A stretch of DNA of 64,000 bases, from positions 496,001 through 560,000 of the forward strand of contig JADJGB010000008.1 of the NCBI GenBank assembly GCA_016708305.1, given 5' to 3'. A program made the translations under genes and the position numbers. How positions within the stretch are numbered: position 1 is the first letter of the stretch; every line of letters begins with the position of its first letter. This document shows positions 31,373 to 40,002 of this stretch, piece after piece. A model generated the notes under the pieces. The model was not told the origin of the DNA. It worked only from the letters and a program-made list of their open reading frames with translations, and did no database searches. The stretch is from Sphingobacteriales bacterium. Its GTDB lineage: Bacteria > Bacteroidota > Bacteroidia > Chitinophagales > Chitinophagaceae.

Positions 31373-32274
31373 GTGCAACCGAAGGGTGAAGTTAATGGAT
31401 TTGCAGAACTGCTGCAACGTTTTGAACGCAACATCTCCATCCTCGGCAGAAGTCCACGCACCTTTGATAACTACAGCCGTCACATGCGGCCATGGCCTTG
31501 CACTTTGGCTGCTTGCCAACGGAATTGGACGAAGACCAAATCAAAGACTATCTCTACGAACTGCAGCAACGCAGTAAAACTCCATCTCAGACTTATTTCA
31601 AACACACCGTTTACGGATTGCGCTTTATGCTCAAAGGCGAGGGGCTGCCTTATAGTCACCTTCATCTTCCTTCTATCAAACGGGATAAAAAACTACCCAC
31701 CGTACTAAGCAAGCAGGAAGTATGGCAAATGCTAAATGCCGCTACACTGCTCAAACATAAGATGCTCATCGGACTGTTGTATGGATGCGGACTGCGGTGT
31801 ATGGAAGTCAGAAACATCCGGCTGGCAGATATGGATTTTGAAAGAAAACTATTGCATATCCGCCAGAGCAAAGGCCGCAAAGACCGGATGGTACCGCTGA
31901 GCGAACATCTCATACGAGGATTAAAAAAGTACATAGCCGCTGAACGTCCGGTAGGGTGGTTGTTCACCGGCAGCGGCAATCCACAAGGCCAGGGCTTTGA
32001 TGGCCGCTACAGCCAGCGAGGAGTGCAATGGGCAGTGAAGCGAATAGCCAAAGATGGAGGGATCGTCAAGGAAGTATGCGTACACACATTGCGGCATACC
32101 TATGCCTGCCATTTGCTGGAAGATGGTATGAACATCGTAACCCTCAAAGAACTGATGGGTCATGCCAATATAGAAACTACAATGGAGTACCTGCACATCT
32201 GCCAGTTGGATGACCGTAGAATGTTTAGTCCCTTAGACACCCTGTTTGCCCGATGCGCCCCGCCTGTGAAGTAG
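31373..32274 (+). CDS. Tyrosine recombinase (XerC/IntI-like), one frameshift
   Basis: The core-binding domain (FAELLQRFERNISILGRSPR) is separated from the rest by a one-base deletion near 31486; copy B shows the correct joining RHIAAMALHFGC. The catalytic domain has LLYGCGLRCMEVRNIRLAD (R), SKGRKDRMVPL (K), HTLRHTYACHLLEDG (HxxR), MGHANIETT (H) and MEYLHICQ (Y). The end MFSPLDTLF recalls the SPLD ending of integron integrases, but the extra loop typical of IntI between the K and HxxR motifs is not present. The start is uncertain (GTG 31373 or further upstream). It overlaps the transposase gene by 22 bp. Confidence 0.82.
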
Positions 32275-33352
32275 CCGATGTAATCCGGGGTCTGGGCAAT
32301 GACAGAGAACAGATAGGCTTGAACAGCCATCAACTAAGGACACTCAGGGCAATAGAACTATGCCGCACACCGGCATTAGGCGGGCATGTAGATGCCTGTG
32401 ATGGATGTGGGCATATCAGCATCAGCTACAACAGTTGCAGAAACAGGCATTGCCCCAAGTGTCAGGGACATAAGAGGGAAGAATGGATAGCAAAACGAGA
32501 ACAAGACTTACTGCCTTGCACTTATTATCATCTGGTGTTCACCTTACCGCAGGAGTTAAACCCTCTGGCATTGCACCAGCCTGCATTGGTATATGATGCA
32601 CTATTTAAATCGGTATGGCAAACGGTGAGCCAGTTTGGCCGCAACACCGCAGTGCAATTGGGGATGATAAGCATTCTGCACACATGGGGGCAGAACCTAA
32701 GCTTGCACCCACACCTTCATTGCATCATTCCCGGAGGAGGAATAGATAAGCATGGCCGATGGCAAAAGCAAATGCGCAGTAATAAATATCTGTTTTCGGT
32801 AAAGGCTTTAAGCAAAGTATTTAGGGCAAAATATGTGCAGCAGTTAAGAGAGCGTGGAGTGGCAGACAAGCCGCTTATAGAATGCCTGTTTCACAAAGAT
32901 TGGGTAGTGTATGCCAAACGCCCTTTTGCTGGCCCCAGACAGGTGATAGAATACTTGGGAAGATATACGCACAAAGTAGCGATCAGCAATCATCGGTTAC
33001 AGGAGGTAACGGATATTGATGTTGCCTTTTCGTATAAAGATTACCGAGAGCAAGGTATCAACAAGACGATGCGGTTAAGCCATCGTGAATTTGTACGTCG
33101 GTTTGCGCAGCACATATTACCCTTACGTTTTGTACGTATCCGCCATTATGGAATCCTGAGCAGCACGGAAGCGGGGAAAACTGCAGGCATTGCAAAGTGA
33201 ATTGAAAGTAAAAGGCCGGAGGCAAAAGCAAAGACATTGCTACGCAAATGCCCTGTTGCAAAACCGGAACCATGATAACGATTGAAGTGTTTGGCAAACG
33301 TGGGCCGCCTGAAAAATATTTAATGGAAAAACAAACTGTGCCTGTGAACTGA
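32253..33352 (+). CDS. IS91-type HUH (Y2) transposase, frameshifted near the end
   Basis: Starts MRPACEVADVIRGLG inside the end of the recombinase gene. A zinc finger (CDGCGHISISYNSCRNRH, CPKC) is followed by YYHLVFTLPQELNPLAL, the HUH motif HPHLHCIIPGGG and the two-tyrosine motif IEYLGRYTHKVAISN. This is a rolling-circle transposase. Near 33166 two bases are missing relative to copy B, so the last ~60 residues (KRGKLQALQSELKV to KQTVPVN) are out of frame. Catalytic motifs are intact. Confidence 0.88.
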
Positions 33353-33509
33353 TATTTTATGGGTAGGGATTTTATGTACCTCCATGAAAAAACCAGAAAA
33401 GCCAGCTCCCAAACAGCCCAACAAAAAAACAGACCCTGCCCGGTCCGCAAAATAAACCAACTTCTAAGAACGGCAACTCCATAGTGCAACAGCGGCTACC
33501 GTAGGTTCC

Positions 33510-33566
33510 GTTCAACCTGCGGCTTCATTGTTGGCACTGCGTGCCCAACGAAGCCTTAGTTGTTAC
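33510..33566 (-). repeat. Compact attC-like site right of element A
   Basis: Interior identical to 13613-13669 (GTTCAAC, GGCTTC, GCCCAAC, GAAGCC, GTTGTTA). Only the sequence beyond the terminal GTT differs (ACCAGC here, AGTGGC there), as expected for one site type following two different cassettes. Confidence 0.75.
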
Positions 33567-33614
33567 CAGCACGTGTTTTTTTCACCTGTTCAATCATTCG
33601 TTTGAGGTCGCTTA

Positions 33615-33917
33615 CTATTTGATTTTTGTAACTTCAATCCAACCTTCGTTTTCGTGAAGCATATAACAAACGGCTGCTGTGTTGCCTGAATCGTTACATT
33701 CAGTTAATTTTTTAAAAGTCGCTGTTATTGTTGTACCTGCCGGAAAAGAAGCAACTTTTTCAAGATTGCAAACGTGATAGTCCTTTCCGTTCAAACGTAA
33801 ATATGTCCCTGTGCAGTCTCGTATAACCGTTACGGTCTGATTTGTTTCCTTTTTACAACTTGAAAAAATTGTTGTCAAAATAAGTAAAAAGCATAATATT
33901 AAATTAGTTTTTGTCAT
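33615..33917 (-). CDS. Small lipoprotein of unknown function
   Basis: A 100-residue exported protein with the signal MTKTNLILCFLLILTTIFSSC and lipobox FSSC. The mature part is a small beta-rich domain with two cysteine pairs possible (VIRDCTGTYLRLNGKDYHVC and LTECND...AAVC). I do not recognise the family. It is a single-gene cassette, minus strand, between the compact site and the site at 34027. Confidence 0.7.
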   Translation of the reverse strand: MTKTNLILCFLLILTTIFSSCKKETNQTVTVIRDCTGTYLRLNGKDYHVCNLEKVASFPAGTTITATFKKLTECNDSGNTAAVCYMLHENEGWIEVTKIK

Positions 33918-34026
33918 TTCTGTTATTTTTTTGCGTTAATAATTCCTCTGTAAATCAAAGATAAGTTCTTTTTAATCGTTGTCAATTATGTCAGATGATT
34001 GTCTGTACGTAATATTTTTTTCTAAA

Positions 34027-34133
34027 AGTCAACGAAGGACAGTCCACCGACAAAAGTTTGAACGAAGCACAACTCTTGAAATTTATGTCAAAGTCAAGTC
34101 GAAGTCGAGCAGTGGACTGTCCACCGATGACTG
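34027..34133 (-). repeat. attC-like site truncated by IS3 copy 2
   Basis: AACG core at 34031, arms GGACAGTCCACCGAC and GTCGAGCAGTGGACTGTCC, with TTTGAACGAAGCACAA in the centre. The far core is missing because IS3 starts at 34134. Confidence 0.7.
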
Positions 34134-35766
34134 TGTCTCGTCCTGAAATCAGTTGACTCTTTTTCACGTTATTCACAGCGGGATAAGATAGCTGTGTTTT
34201 ACGTTTTGAGTTTAGTTGTTCATCTTTGTTTTATCAGTTGAAGCGGACTTCATTCAAGTTCTGGGGAGATCTTGATGAACAGGAATAAACTGATGCGACG
34301 AAGTATATTATACTTTACAAAATGGTTGCTGTATCCGGCAGCCATTTTTGTATATATACTTTGAGCCTATGCCTCTGTCAAATCTCCCCATGCAGGTTGC
34401 CTGCGCCGGTAGGTTTTCCAAACCCAGGTTAAGGCTCCCGTACATTGATGCGCCTGATGGGGCGTAAGCCATGCTACACTTCTGTGCGGCCGTTGCTTAT
34501 TGTAAAACTCAATGAACTTCTTTATCTCTTTTTTGCTTCGTCAATATTACAAAAATTAATTTGCCTGTCGGTAGTAAATTCTTCTTTAATGGTTCTGTGT
34601 ATTCTTTCGGCTACGGCATTCTCCAACGGGTCGCCGGTTTGTGTCATGCTGATTTGTATGTTTTGTTTCTGCAAAGCTTTACATACGCATGGCAACAGTA
34701 TTGCACGCCTCTGTCGCTATGGTGAATCAGGGGAAGAGCTTTATTCTTCCTGTTTTTCAATGCCATTTTTAAAGCTTCTATACAGCCTTTTACACTTAAA
34801 GTTTCATGCACACAATGGCCTACAATTTTTCTGGAATATAAATCAGTTATTACGCTCAGATAACAAAATTTATCCTGGGTTTCAGCCACAGGTAAGTAAT
34901 GTCTGCTACCCAAATTTCATTGCAACGCTGTGGTATGGCGGCTTCTATTACATTTTTATAACGGTTAAAATGATGATAACTGCAAGTGGTTTCGTTCTGC
35001 ATCGTTTTGATTTGATGAGCAGATGGTTGTTTCTGAGTACATCAAAAAACTTGTCTCTGCCTATTTTAATGCCATGTTGCTTCAGTTCGGGCAACAGGCA
35101 TTGATGCAGGTTTCGGCCGCTTCCTCGTTTCCATATTTCCCGTTTCTTTTTTATAAGCCCAACAATCGTTTCTTCCTTTACAGTAGTATCGGCTTTATGA
35201 TGCAGCTGCTTGTAATAAGCCTGTTTACTGCGACCAAATACGCCGCACATTTCCGTTATTTTTCTTTCGGTCTTTGCTTTTGGAAGGAGTGGATTGTTGG
35301 GCACCATACTTTTTAGGATATCAATGTTGAATTTTTTTCAGCCACTTCAATCGCATGTTGCCACAGGTCGGCACGAAGTTCTGCCACCCGTAATAGTTCT
35401 CTGAGTTCTTTGTTTTCTTCTTCCAGTTTTTTGTCCTGAATGTTCTTTTCATTTCAGCAAAGTTAGCCGGAGATTTGGCTTTTGCTTCATAGCCTTTCAG
35501 CCCCTGGCTCTGATTAATCCAGTAAAGAATGGTGGCATTGCCCTTAATGCCATAGATCAGCGAAGCCTGGCGTTTATTGAGTTTGCCACTCAATACTTCA
35601 TTTACAATTTTTTGTTTGAAGGCTTCGGTGTAAAATAATTGTTGCGTTCCCCGCCGGTTGGAGCTTTGTTTTTTACTCATTTTTTGTCCCCGAAATAGGT
35701 CGGGGCAGGCCTGTTTTAAGTTGACTTATCCACATTTTTGGAGTCAACCTATTTCAGGACTATACA
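34134..35766 (-). mobile_element. IS3-family insertion sequence, copy 2
   Basis: Same element as 16281-17931 with the same terminal repeats. It lies between a truncated attC-like site and the next site, ending 10 bp before that site's AACG core, as copy 1 does. Target duplications are not clear. Confidence 0.88.
34367..35680 (-). pseudogene. IS3-family transposase OrfA/OrfB, frameshifted
   Basis: OrfA is longer in frame here than in copy 1 (MSKKQSSNRRGTQQLFYTEA, through LNKRQASLIYGIKGNATI). OrfB pieces include CGVFGRSKQAYYKQLHHKAD and QDKFCYLSVITDLYSRKIVG. Differences from copy 1 are mostly run lengths: T7/T6, A4/A3, G4/G3, T5/T3, T6/T5, T8/T7. Confidence 0.85.
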
Positions 35767-35905
35767 GTTGCTGATAACGGTTTTCGGCTTGGCGATGTGG
35801 CGGATTTTTAGCACTAAAGTTCAATCGAAGAACGAATGTTGAACTTTGCACAGATGTCCAATCGAAGCCGTTCAGCCCCGCTTTTGGCAATACCTTGTTA
35901 GCGGT
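35767..35905 (-). repeat. Chimeric attC-like site after nucleotidyltransferase copy 2
   Basis: The left half (TAACGGTTTTCGGCTTGGCGA) matches the site at 18978, while the right half (CCCCGCTTTTGGCAATACC, GTTAGCGGT) matches the site at 17936. The arms therefore do not pair properly. The switch falls in the shared centre TTTTTAGCAC...GTTCAATCG. Confidence 0.8.
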
Positions 35906-35926
35906 TCGTTGTTTTGTCATTCGTTA

Positions 35927-36784
35927 TTACAGTTTATAGTATGGTTTGTATTGTCCGTTCGCAAGTTCAACTGTCTCGTTAAATAAAAGTTTCAAAAGTC
36001 TAACATTTTCTGCCAATGATTTTTTGTCGCAACTTAAAATGGCATTTATTTTATTTGTGAAGTTAATAGGTTTGTTTTTTGTTTTCTCTACAATTTCAAT
36101 CGCTCTTTTGTCGCCCATTGGATAAATTTCATTCAACGCAAAAAGTGTCGAAACAATACTATACATTGCCCTCGTCAAACAGCCAACAGTGTTATACATA
36201 TCAGTTTTAGCAGCAAATTTTTCCGCCTGCCAAATCGTAAATTCTGCCGACCACAACGATTGTTGAACAACTGATTGTTTTAACTTCTTCGGGTATTGTT
36301 TTACGCTGTCTTTTAATTTGCTAATTACATTTTCTGGGTCATAGAGAGGAATACAGCTATGTGTTTCCGCAAGGAAAATGATTGATGAAAACCATAAGGT
36401 GGTTGTTGTTCAAAACTATTTTCCCAAATGCCATTTTTGCATTGTCAATAGTTTTAAGATTTGGTCAATGTTTTTATAGAGTAAGTCCACTTCGCCTTTT
36501 GCTGTATTTATCCAAGCTCCACCATTTACCCAAGGTCCCCATTCGTAAAAACCAGTAACCGTTGGTTGGTCGTTGTTAGAAAATTTGTTGGCAATAGTTT
36601 TTATTTTTTCGATGTCGAAATGACTTTGTTCTGAATAATAGATACCTATGTCTAGGTCAGATTTTTCAGTTGCTAAACCGACAGCATGGGAGCCACCAAG
36701 TACAATTGCTTTAACTCCGTCAATGAATTTTAATTCGGAAGTAAAGTCGTCTAATAATTTTTGTTTGTCGGCTGAAATTTTCAT
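35927..36784 (-). CDS. Nucleotidyltransferase-domain protein, copy 2 (frameshifted)
   Basis: Near-identical to copy 1 (18082-18942). Here the active-site region is in frame: LGGSHAVGLATEKSDLDIGI, followed by TVTGFYEWGPWVNGGAWI. Two short T-runs near 36437 and 36453 (T5 and T4, against T6 and T5 in copy 1) break the middle. The C-terminal part WQAEKFAAKTDMYNTVGCLT to YKPYYKL is in frame here but broken in copy 1. The unit ends ACCGCTAAC (36820) and GTTAGCGGT (35897) are exact reverse complements. Confidence 0.78.
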
Positions 36785-36819
36785 TTGTAATTGTCTGTTT
36801 CTGGTGTCGGGTTACAATG

Positions 36820-36962
36820 ACCGCTAACGTCCGGCAGCTTTGCGAGGGAGCGGACTTTTAGCACTAAACTCCAAGCGAAGAACCGAACTTCAAATATAGC
36901 ACAAATTTTCAAACGGAGCCGTCCACCGCTCTCTTGCAAAACTGCTTGTTGTAGGTAGGCGG
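36820..36962 (-). repeat. attC-like palindromic site after the defence unit
   Basis: AACG core at 36826, arms CAGCTTTGCGAGGGAGCGG and CCGCTCTCTTGCAAAACTG, ending GTTGTAGGTAGGCGG (36948-36962). This matches the reverse complement of 44391-44405 at 14 of 15 positions, marking the two ends of the 7.4-kb defence unit. The 258 bp from here to 37220 hold no gene I can see. Confidence 0.85.
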
Positions 36963-37220
36963 AATTATTCGTCAAGTTGTTTTCCTTGTTTTTCGCTGTT
37001 ATTGTCGTGCTGGTTATGTGTCTGCGGTTTTAAAAATTTTTGAAGGGAAGGGATTTTAAAAATAATTTTTTTGTGGGGAAAAGCGAAAGCTCTTTTGCAA
37101 TTTTTGGCTTGTGCGTTAGTTTGTGCGAATTGCAAATGTGCTTACGCTTGTGTGTTGGATTTTATAGTTGACAGTTGTCCGTTGTTTGGTAGTCAACATA
37201 TTTAGACCTTTGTACCGATT

Positions 37221-37427
37221 ATGGATATAAAGAAAAAATTCGGTAAACAGGTCAAAAAGCTACGTCTTGAAAAAGGTTTGTCGCAGGAAAAACTTGCGTA
37301 TGAAGCTGACCTTGATAGAACTTACATTCCAAGCATTGAGAAAGGCGAAAGGAATGTATCTATTGTTGTCATTGAGAAAATTGCAAAGGCTCTCAAAGTA
37401 AAAATTTCTGTTCTGTTTGATGAGTAA
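37221..37427 (+). CDS. XRE-family regulator (likely restriction controller)
   Basis: A 68-residue single-domain helix-turn-helix protein: MDIKKKFGKQVKKLRLEKGL, recognition region SQEKLAYEADLDRTYIPSIE, ending KVKISVLFDE. Its size and place directly before a restriction endonuclease (stop and start overlap in ATGAGTAA) fit a controller (C) protein that delays endonuclease expression. Operator repeats upstream were not recognised with certainty. Confidence 0.88.
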   Translation: MDIKKKFGKQVKKLRLEKGLSQEKLAYEADLDRTYIPSIEKGERNVSIVVIEKIAKALKVKISVLFDE

Positions 37428-38835
37428 ACCGAAAATCAATAAAAGTAAAATGAAAGAATTAAAAGAAACTGCTGATAATAAAAGGCAATGGAACCCCAAT
37501 TTTTTGAAATACACAGAATTTATTGTTACACACCCAAATTACAAAGGTCTTTTTTATGAACTTGGGGAGGACGGAAAAGTAAAATGGGTTGTTACTGGAA
37601 AATCTGAAAAAGGTCAAGAGCGTAGAAAATGGTGGGACGAGCAATGCAAAAAGCACGGAATAAAAATAGAAGCTGGTGCTTATGCAAAAATTGCGTTGAA
37701 AATACACCCAACTAAAAAACATACTTGTCAAATTTGTGGAACGGAATTGAGTGTTGAATACGTTTATCCCAACAAAAGAACAATTTCCGCAATCAATAAA
37801 GAGTTTGGAGTTTTGGTCGCTCCGTTTTCAAAAGATATTTTTCAAATCGTCAATGAACTTGTGAAGTCTGAAAACGGTATTGAAAAGATAAAGAGGGTTT
37901 TCAAAATCAAACCGACTGAAAAAATCACAAAACAAAATCTCAATGCGTATTTGCAAAAATATTTTGTTGATAGTTACGCAAAAGGATTGCTTTCTCCTGG
38001 TGCAATGAGTAATTCGCCTGACAGATTTGACGGTTTTCATTCTGACGGTGCTTGTTGCCGACACGAAAGCGATAAAGGTCGTCATAAATCTAATTTGCAA
38101 CGATACGGACAAGACCGAAGAGTTTATGAAAATTGGGCAGATGGCGATTGGAAAATGGCTGACCGTTTGATGTCGTTGTTTCGCAAACAGAATTTGAGTG
38201 CCGACCATATCGGACCCATTTCGCTTGGATTTTGTCATCGCCCAAAATTCCACCCACTTACAAAAGCCGAAAATTCTGCAAAGAATAATCGAATGAGTTT
38301 GAGCGATGTTAAGGTTTTACTTGCTGACGAAAAAACGGAACAAGTTGTTTCGTGGCACTCCAAATTTATTTGGGATAAACTCAAAAAGAAAGTTACAACA
38401 GACAAAGAAGCGGTAAAATTGAGCGATTTAATGCGAAAAAATTTGCACCACATTCTTATTCTCTTTTCGATGATTGAAGAAAATGGATATGGCGAATTTT
38501 TGGAACAGTTTTTAAATCCCGAATACTCTTTCTTTGATTACAAGTTTGAGGGTTTTGACCCGAAAACTGGAAGTTACAAATCGGTTCAACAAATCAAGAA
38601 AACTGGCAAAAATCAACAAAACAATATCAAACGCTATTATCGAATTTCGTTTGATACTTTGAAAGAATACAAGGAAAAAGAAAACCGAAAAAATAAAATT
38701 TGGAACAACAAAGAAGTTGATACTGCTCTTGAAAAAATGTTTGAATTGCTGAAAGCAAAGAAAAACAAAGAAGCGAAAACTCAACTTGAAAAGGTGTTCC
38801 AAAAATTGGCTGATTTAGCCGAATGCAACTGGTAA
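37420..38835 (+). CDS. Type IIS restriction endonuclease, Alw26I/Eco31I/Esp3I-like
   Basis: A 471-residue protein starting MSKPKINKSKMKELKETADN. It has a WNPNFLKYTEFIVTHPNYKG segment and a CQIC zinc-like pair, then an HNH-like nuclease core: SADHIGPISLGF (DH near residue 262) and KAENSAKNNRM with the asparagine 23 residues after the D. This matches the DH...N arrangement reported for Eco31I. Together with one m5C and one m6A methyltransferase next to it, it fits the Alw26I/Eco31I/Esp3I group, whose sites contain GTCTC. The real site is not predictable. Its last 21 bp overlap the convergent m5C gene. Confidence 0.78.
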   Translation: MSKPKINKSKMKELKETADNKRQWNPNFLKYTEFIVTHPNYKGLFYELGEDGKVKWVVTGKSEKGQERRKWWDEQCKKHGIKIEAGAYAKIALKIHPTKKHTCQICGTELSVEYVYPNKRTISAINKEFGVLVAPFSKDIFQIVNELVKSENGIEKIKRVFKIKPTEKITKQNLNAYLQKYFVDSYAKGLLSPGAMSNSPDRFDGFHSDGACCRHESDKGRHKSNLQRYGQDRRVYENWADGDWKMADRLMSLFRKQNLSADHIGPISLGFCHRPKFHPLTKAENSAKNNRMSLSDVKVLLADEKTEQVVSWHSKFIWDKLKKKVTTDKEAVKLSDLMRKNLHHILILFSMIEENGYGEFLEQFLNPEYSFFDYKFEGFDPKTGSYKSVQQIKKTGKNQQNNIKRYYRISFDTLKEYKEKENRKNKIWNNKEVDTALEKMFELLKAKKNKEAKTQLEKVFQKLADLAECNW

Positions 38836-40002
38836 TTTTTCCAAACAACTTTCATAAAATTCAATAAAATCAATTTCGCCCGACATTAGTTTTTCGTAAG
38901 CCGAAACAGGTTTGTAATTACAAATCATTTCAAATTCGCCTTCTCCTGTTTTTAATTCGGGTAAACTTCCGATTGCTTGTTTTACGGTAATTGGTTTGGG
39001 TAAATTGTCATTGGTTGATGAAAACAAACTTTTCGGTTGATTGATTTTTTCTTTTTTCAGAGTTCCAACAATTACAACTCTTTTACGTTTTTGAGGAACG
39101 CCAAATTCTTCTGCATTTAGTTTAAATGGAGTATTTACATTGTAGCCGATTGCTTCAAATGATGCGATAATTTCTTTAATAGCTTCGCCTTTTCGCATTG
39201 TCAAAATGCCCGGAACGTTTTCCATTACAAACATTTCGGGTTGCAATTCATCTACAATTTGAACAAACTCTTTAAATAGTTGGTTGCGTTTGTCGTCAGG
39301 ATTTCGCCAACCTGCATTTGAAAATCCCTGACAAGGCGGACCTCCGATTACAACGCCAATTTTCTTTTCTATTGAAGCAACGGAAATAATTTGTTGTTTA
39401 ATTTCGGGCAAAGTAATATCTCCCAAAATTAGGTTTTCTCCATTATCAAATTCAGAATGGTTTTGTTTGTATGTTTCAAAGTAATTTTTCTCGATTTCGT
39501 TGGCTGAAATTAGTTGAAAACCCTCTGAAATAAAGCCCTCTGACATTCCGCCTGCACCTGCAAATAAATCAACGAAAGTGAGATTTTTTAAATGCGGTTT
39601 TAATGTTTCGGCAATGGCTCTTGCCAATAATGGCGGAACTGCATTTCCAATTTGTTTGTATTGCGAAGTTTTACTTCCGTAAAAAACAAAACTATCTCGG
39701 AACGATTGCAGTCTTGCTCCCTCTCGTGTCGAAATTATACGGTTTTGTTTCGGGTGTAAATTACAACCATTTCCCAAACGATTAAAATAAGTTGTAATCG
39801 TGTAACTCGGTTTGTCAAATTCAAGCCGTCCATAATAAGTTGTCCGTCCTCCCGAACGTCTGATTTGCTCCAAACGTTGCGAGGGAATTGTATCGGGAAT
39901 ATTTTGCCAATTACCACCTTCGGGAATGTGTTGCACCATTTCCCACTCCAATTTACTCAAACCCGGTGCAATATGATTATACAGTTTCGTGTTCATATTC
40001 AA
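38815..40002 (-). CDS. Circularly permuted DNA cytosine-5 methyltransferase
   Basis: Motif order is unusual. The N-terminal 135 residues hold the end of the target-recognition region, motif IX (RIISTREGARLQSF, ~90-101) and motif X (QYKQIGNAVPPLLARAI, ~114-130). Only then come motif I (FVDLFAGAGGMSEGF, ~143), motif IV (GGPPCQGFSN with the catalytic cysteine ~224), motif VI (MENVPG) and motif VIII (QKRKRVVIVG). This is the permuted order known from M.BssHII-type enzymes. The 395-residue frame is intact. It overlaps the m6A gene upstream by 26 bp and the endonuclease 3' end by 21 bp. It likely protects one strand of the asymmetric site. Confidence 0.92.
   Translation of the reverse strand: MNMNTKLYNHIAPGLSKLEWEMVQHIPEGGNWQNIPDTIPSQRLEQIRRSGGRTTYYGRLEFDKPSYTITTYFNRLGNGCNLHPKQNRIISTREGARLQSFRDSFVFYGSKTSQYKQIGNAVPPLLARAIAETLKPHLKNLTFVDLFAGAGGMSEGFISEGFQLISANEIEKNYFETYKQNHSEFDNGENLILGDITLPEIKQQIISVASIEKKIGVVIGGPPCQGFSNAGWRNPDDKRNQLFKEFVQIVDELQPEMFVMENVPGILTMRKGEAIKEIIASFEAIGYNVNTPFKLNAEEFGVPQKRKRVVIVGTLKKEKINQPKSLFSSTNDNLPKPITVKQAIGSLPELKTGEGEFEMICNYKPVSAYEKLMSGEIDFIEFYESCLEKLPVAFG

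Larger units (their letters stand above)
31230..33516 (+). mobile_element. Tyrosine recombinase + IS91 element, copy A (full length)
   Basis: 2.29 kb, bounded by 23-bp inverted repeats with 21 matches (31230-31252 and 33494-33516), both beginning GTTGAAC on their outer side. These ends coincide with the cores of the attC-like sites on either side, so the element is delimited exactly like a cassette but with its genes opposite to the array direction. Copy B shares both ends, and copy C is a distant relative. Confidence 0.85.

Noticed and set aside
31373..32274. A true integron integrase IntI
   Set aside because: The recombinase lacks the extra loop between the K and HxxR motifs that defines IntI, and it is tied to an IS91 transposase.
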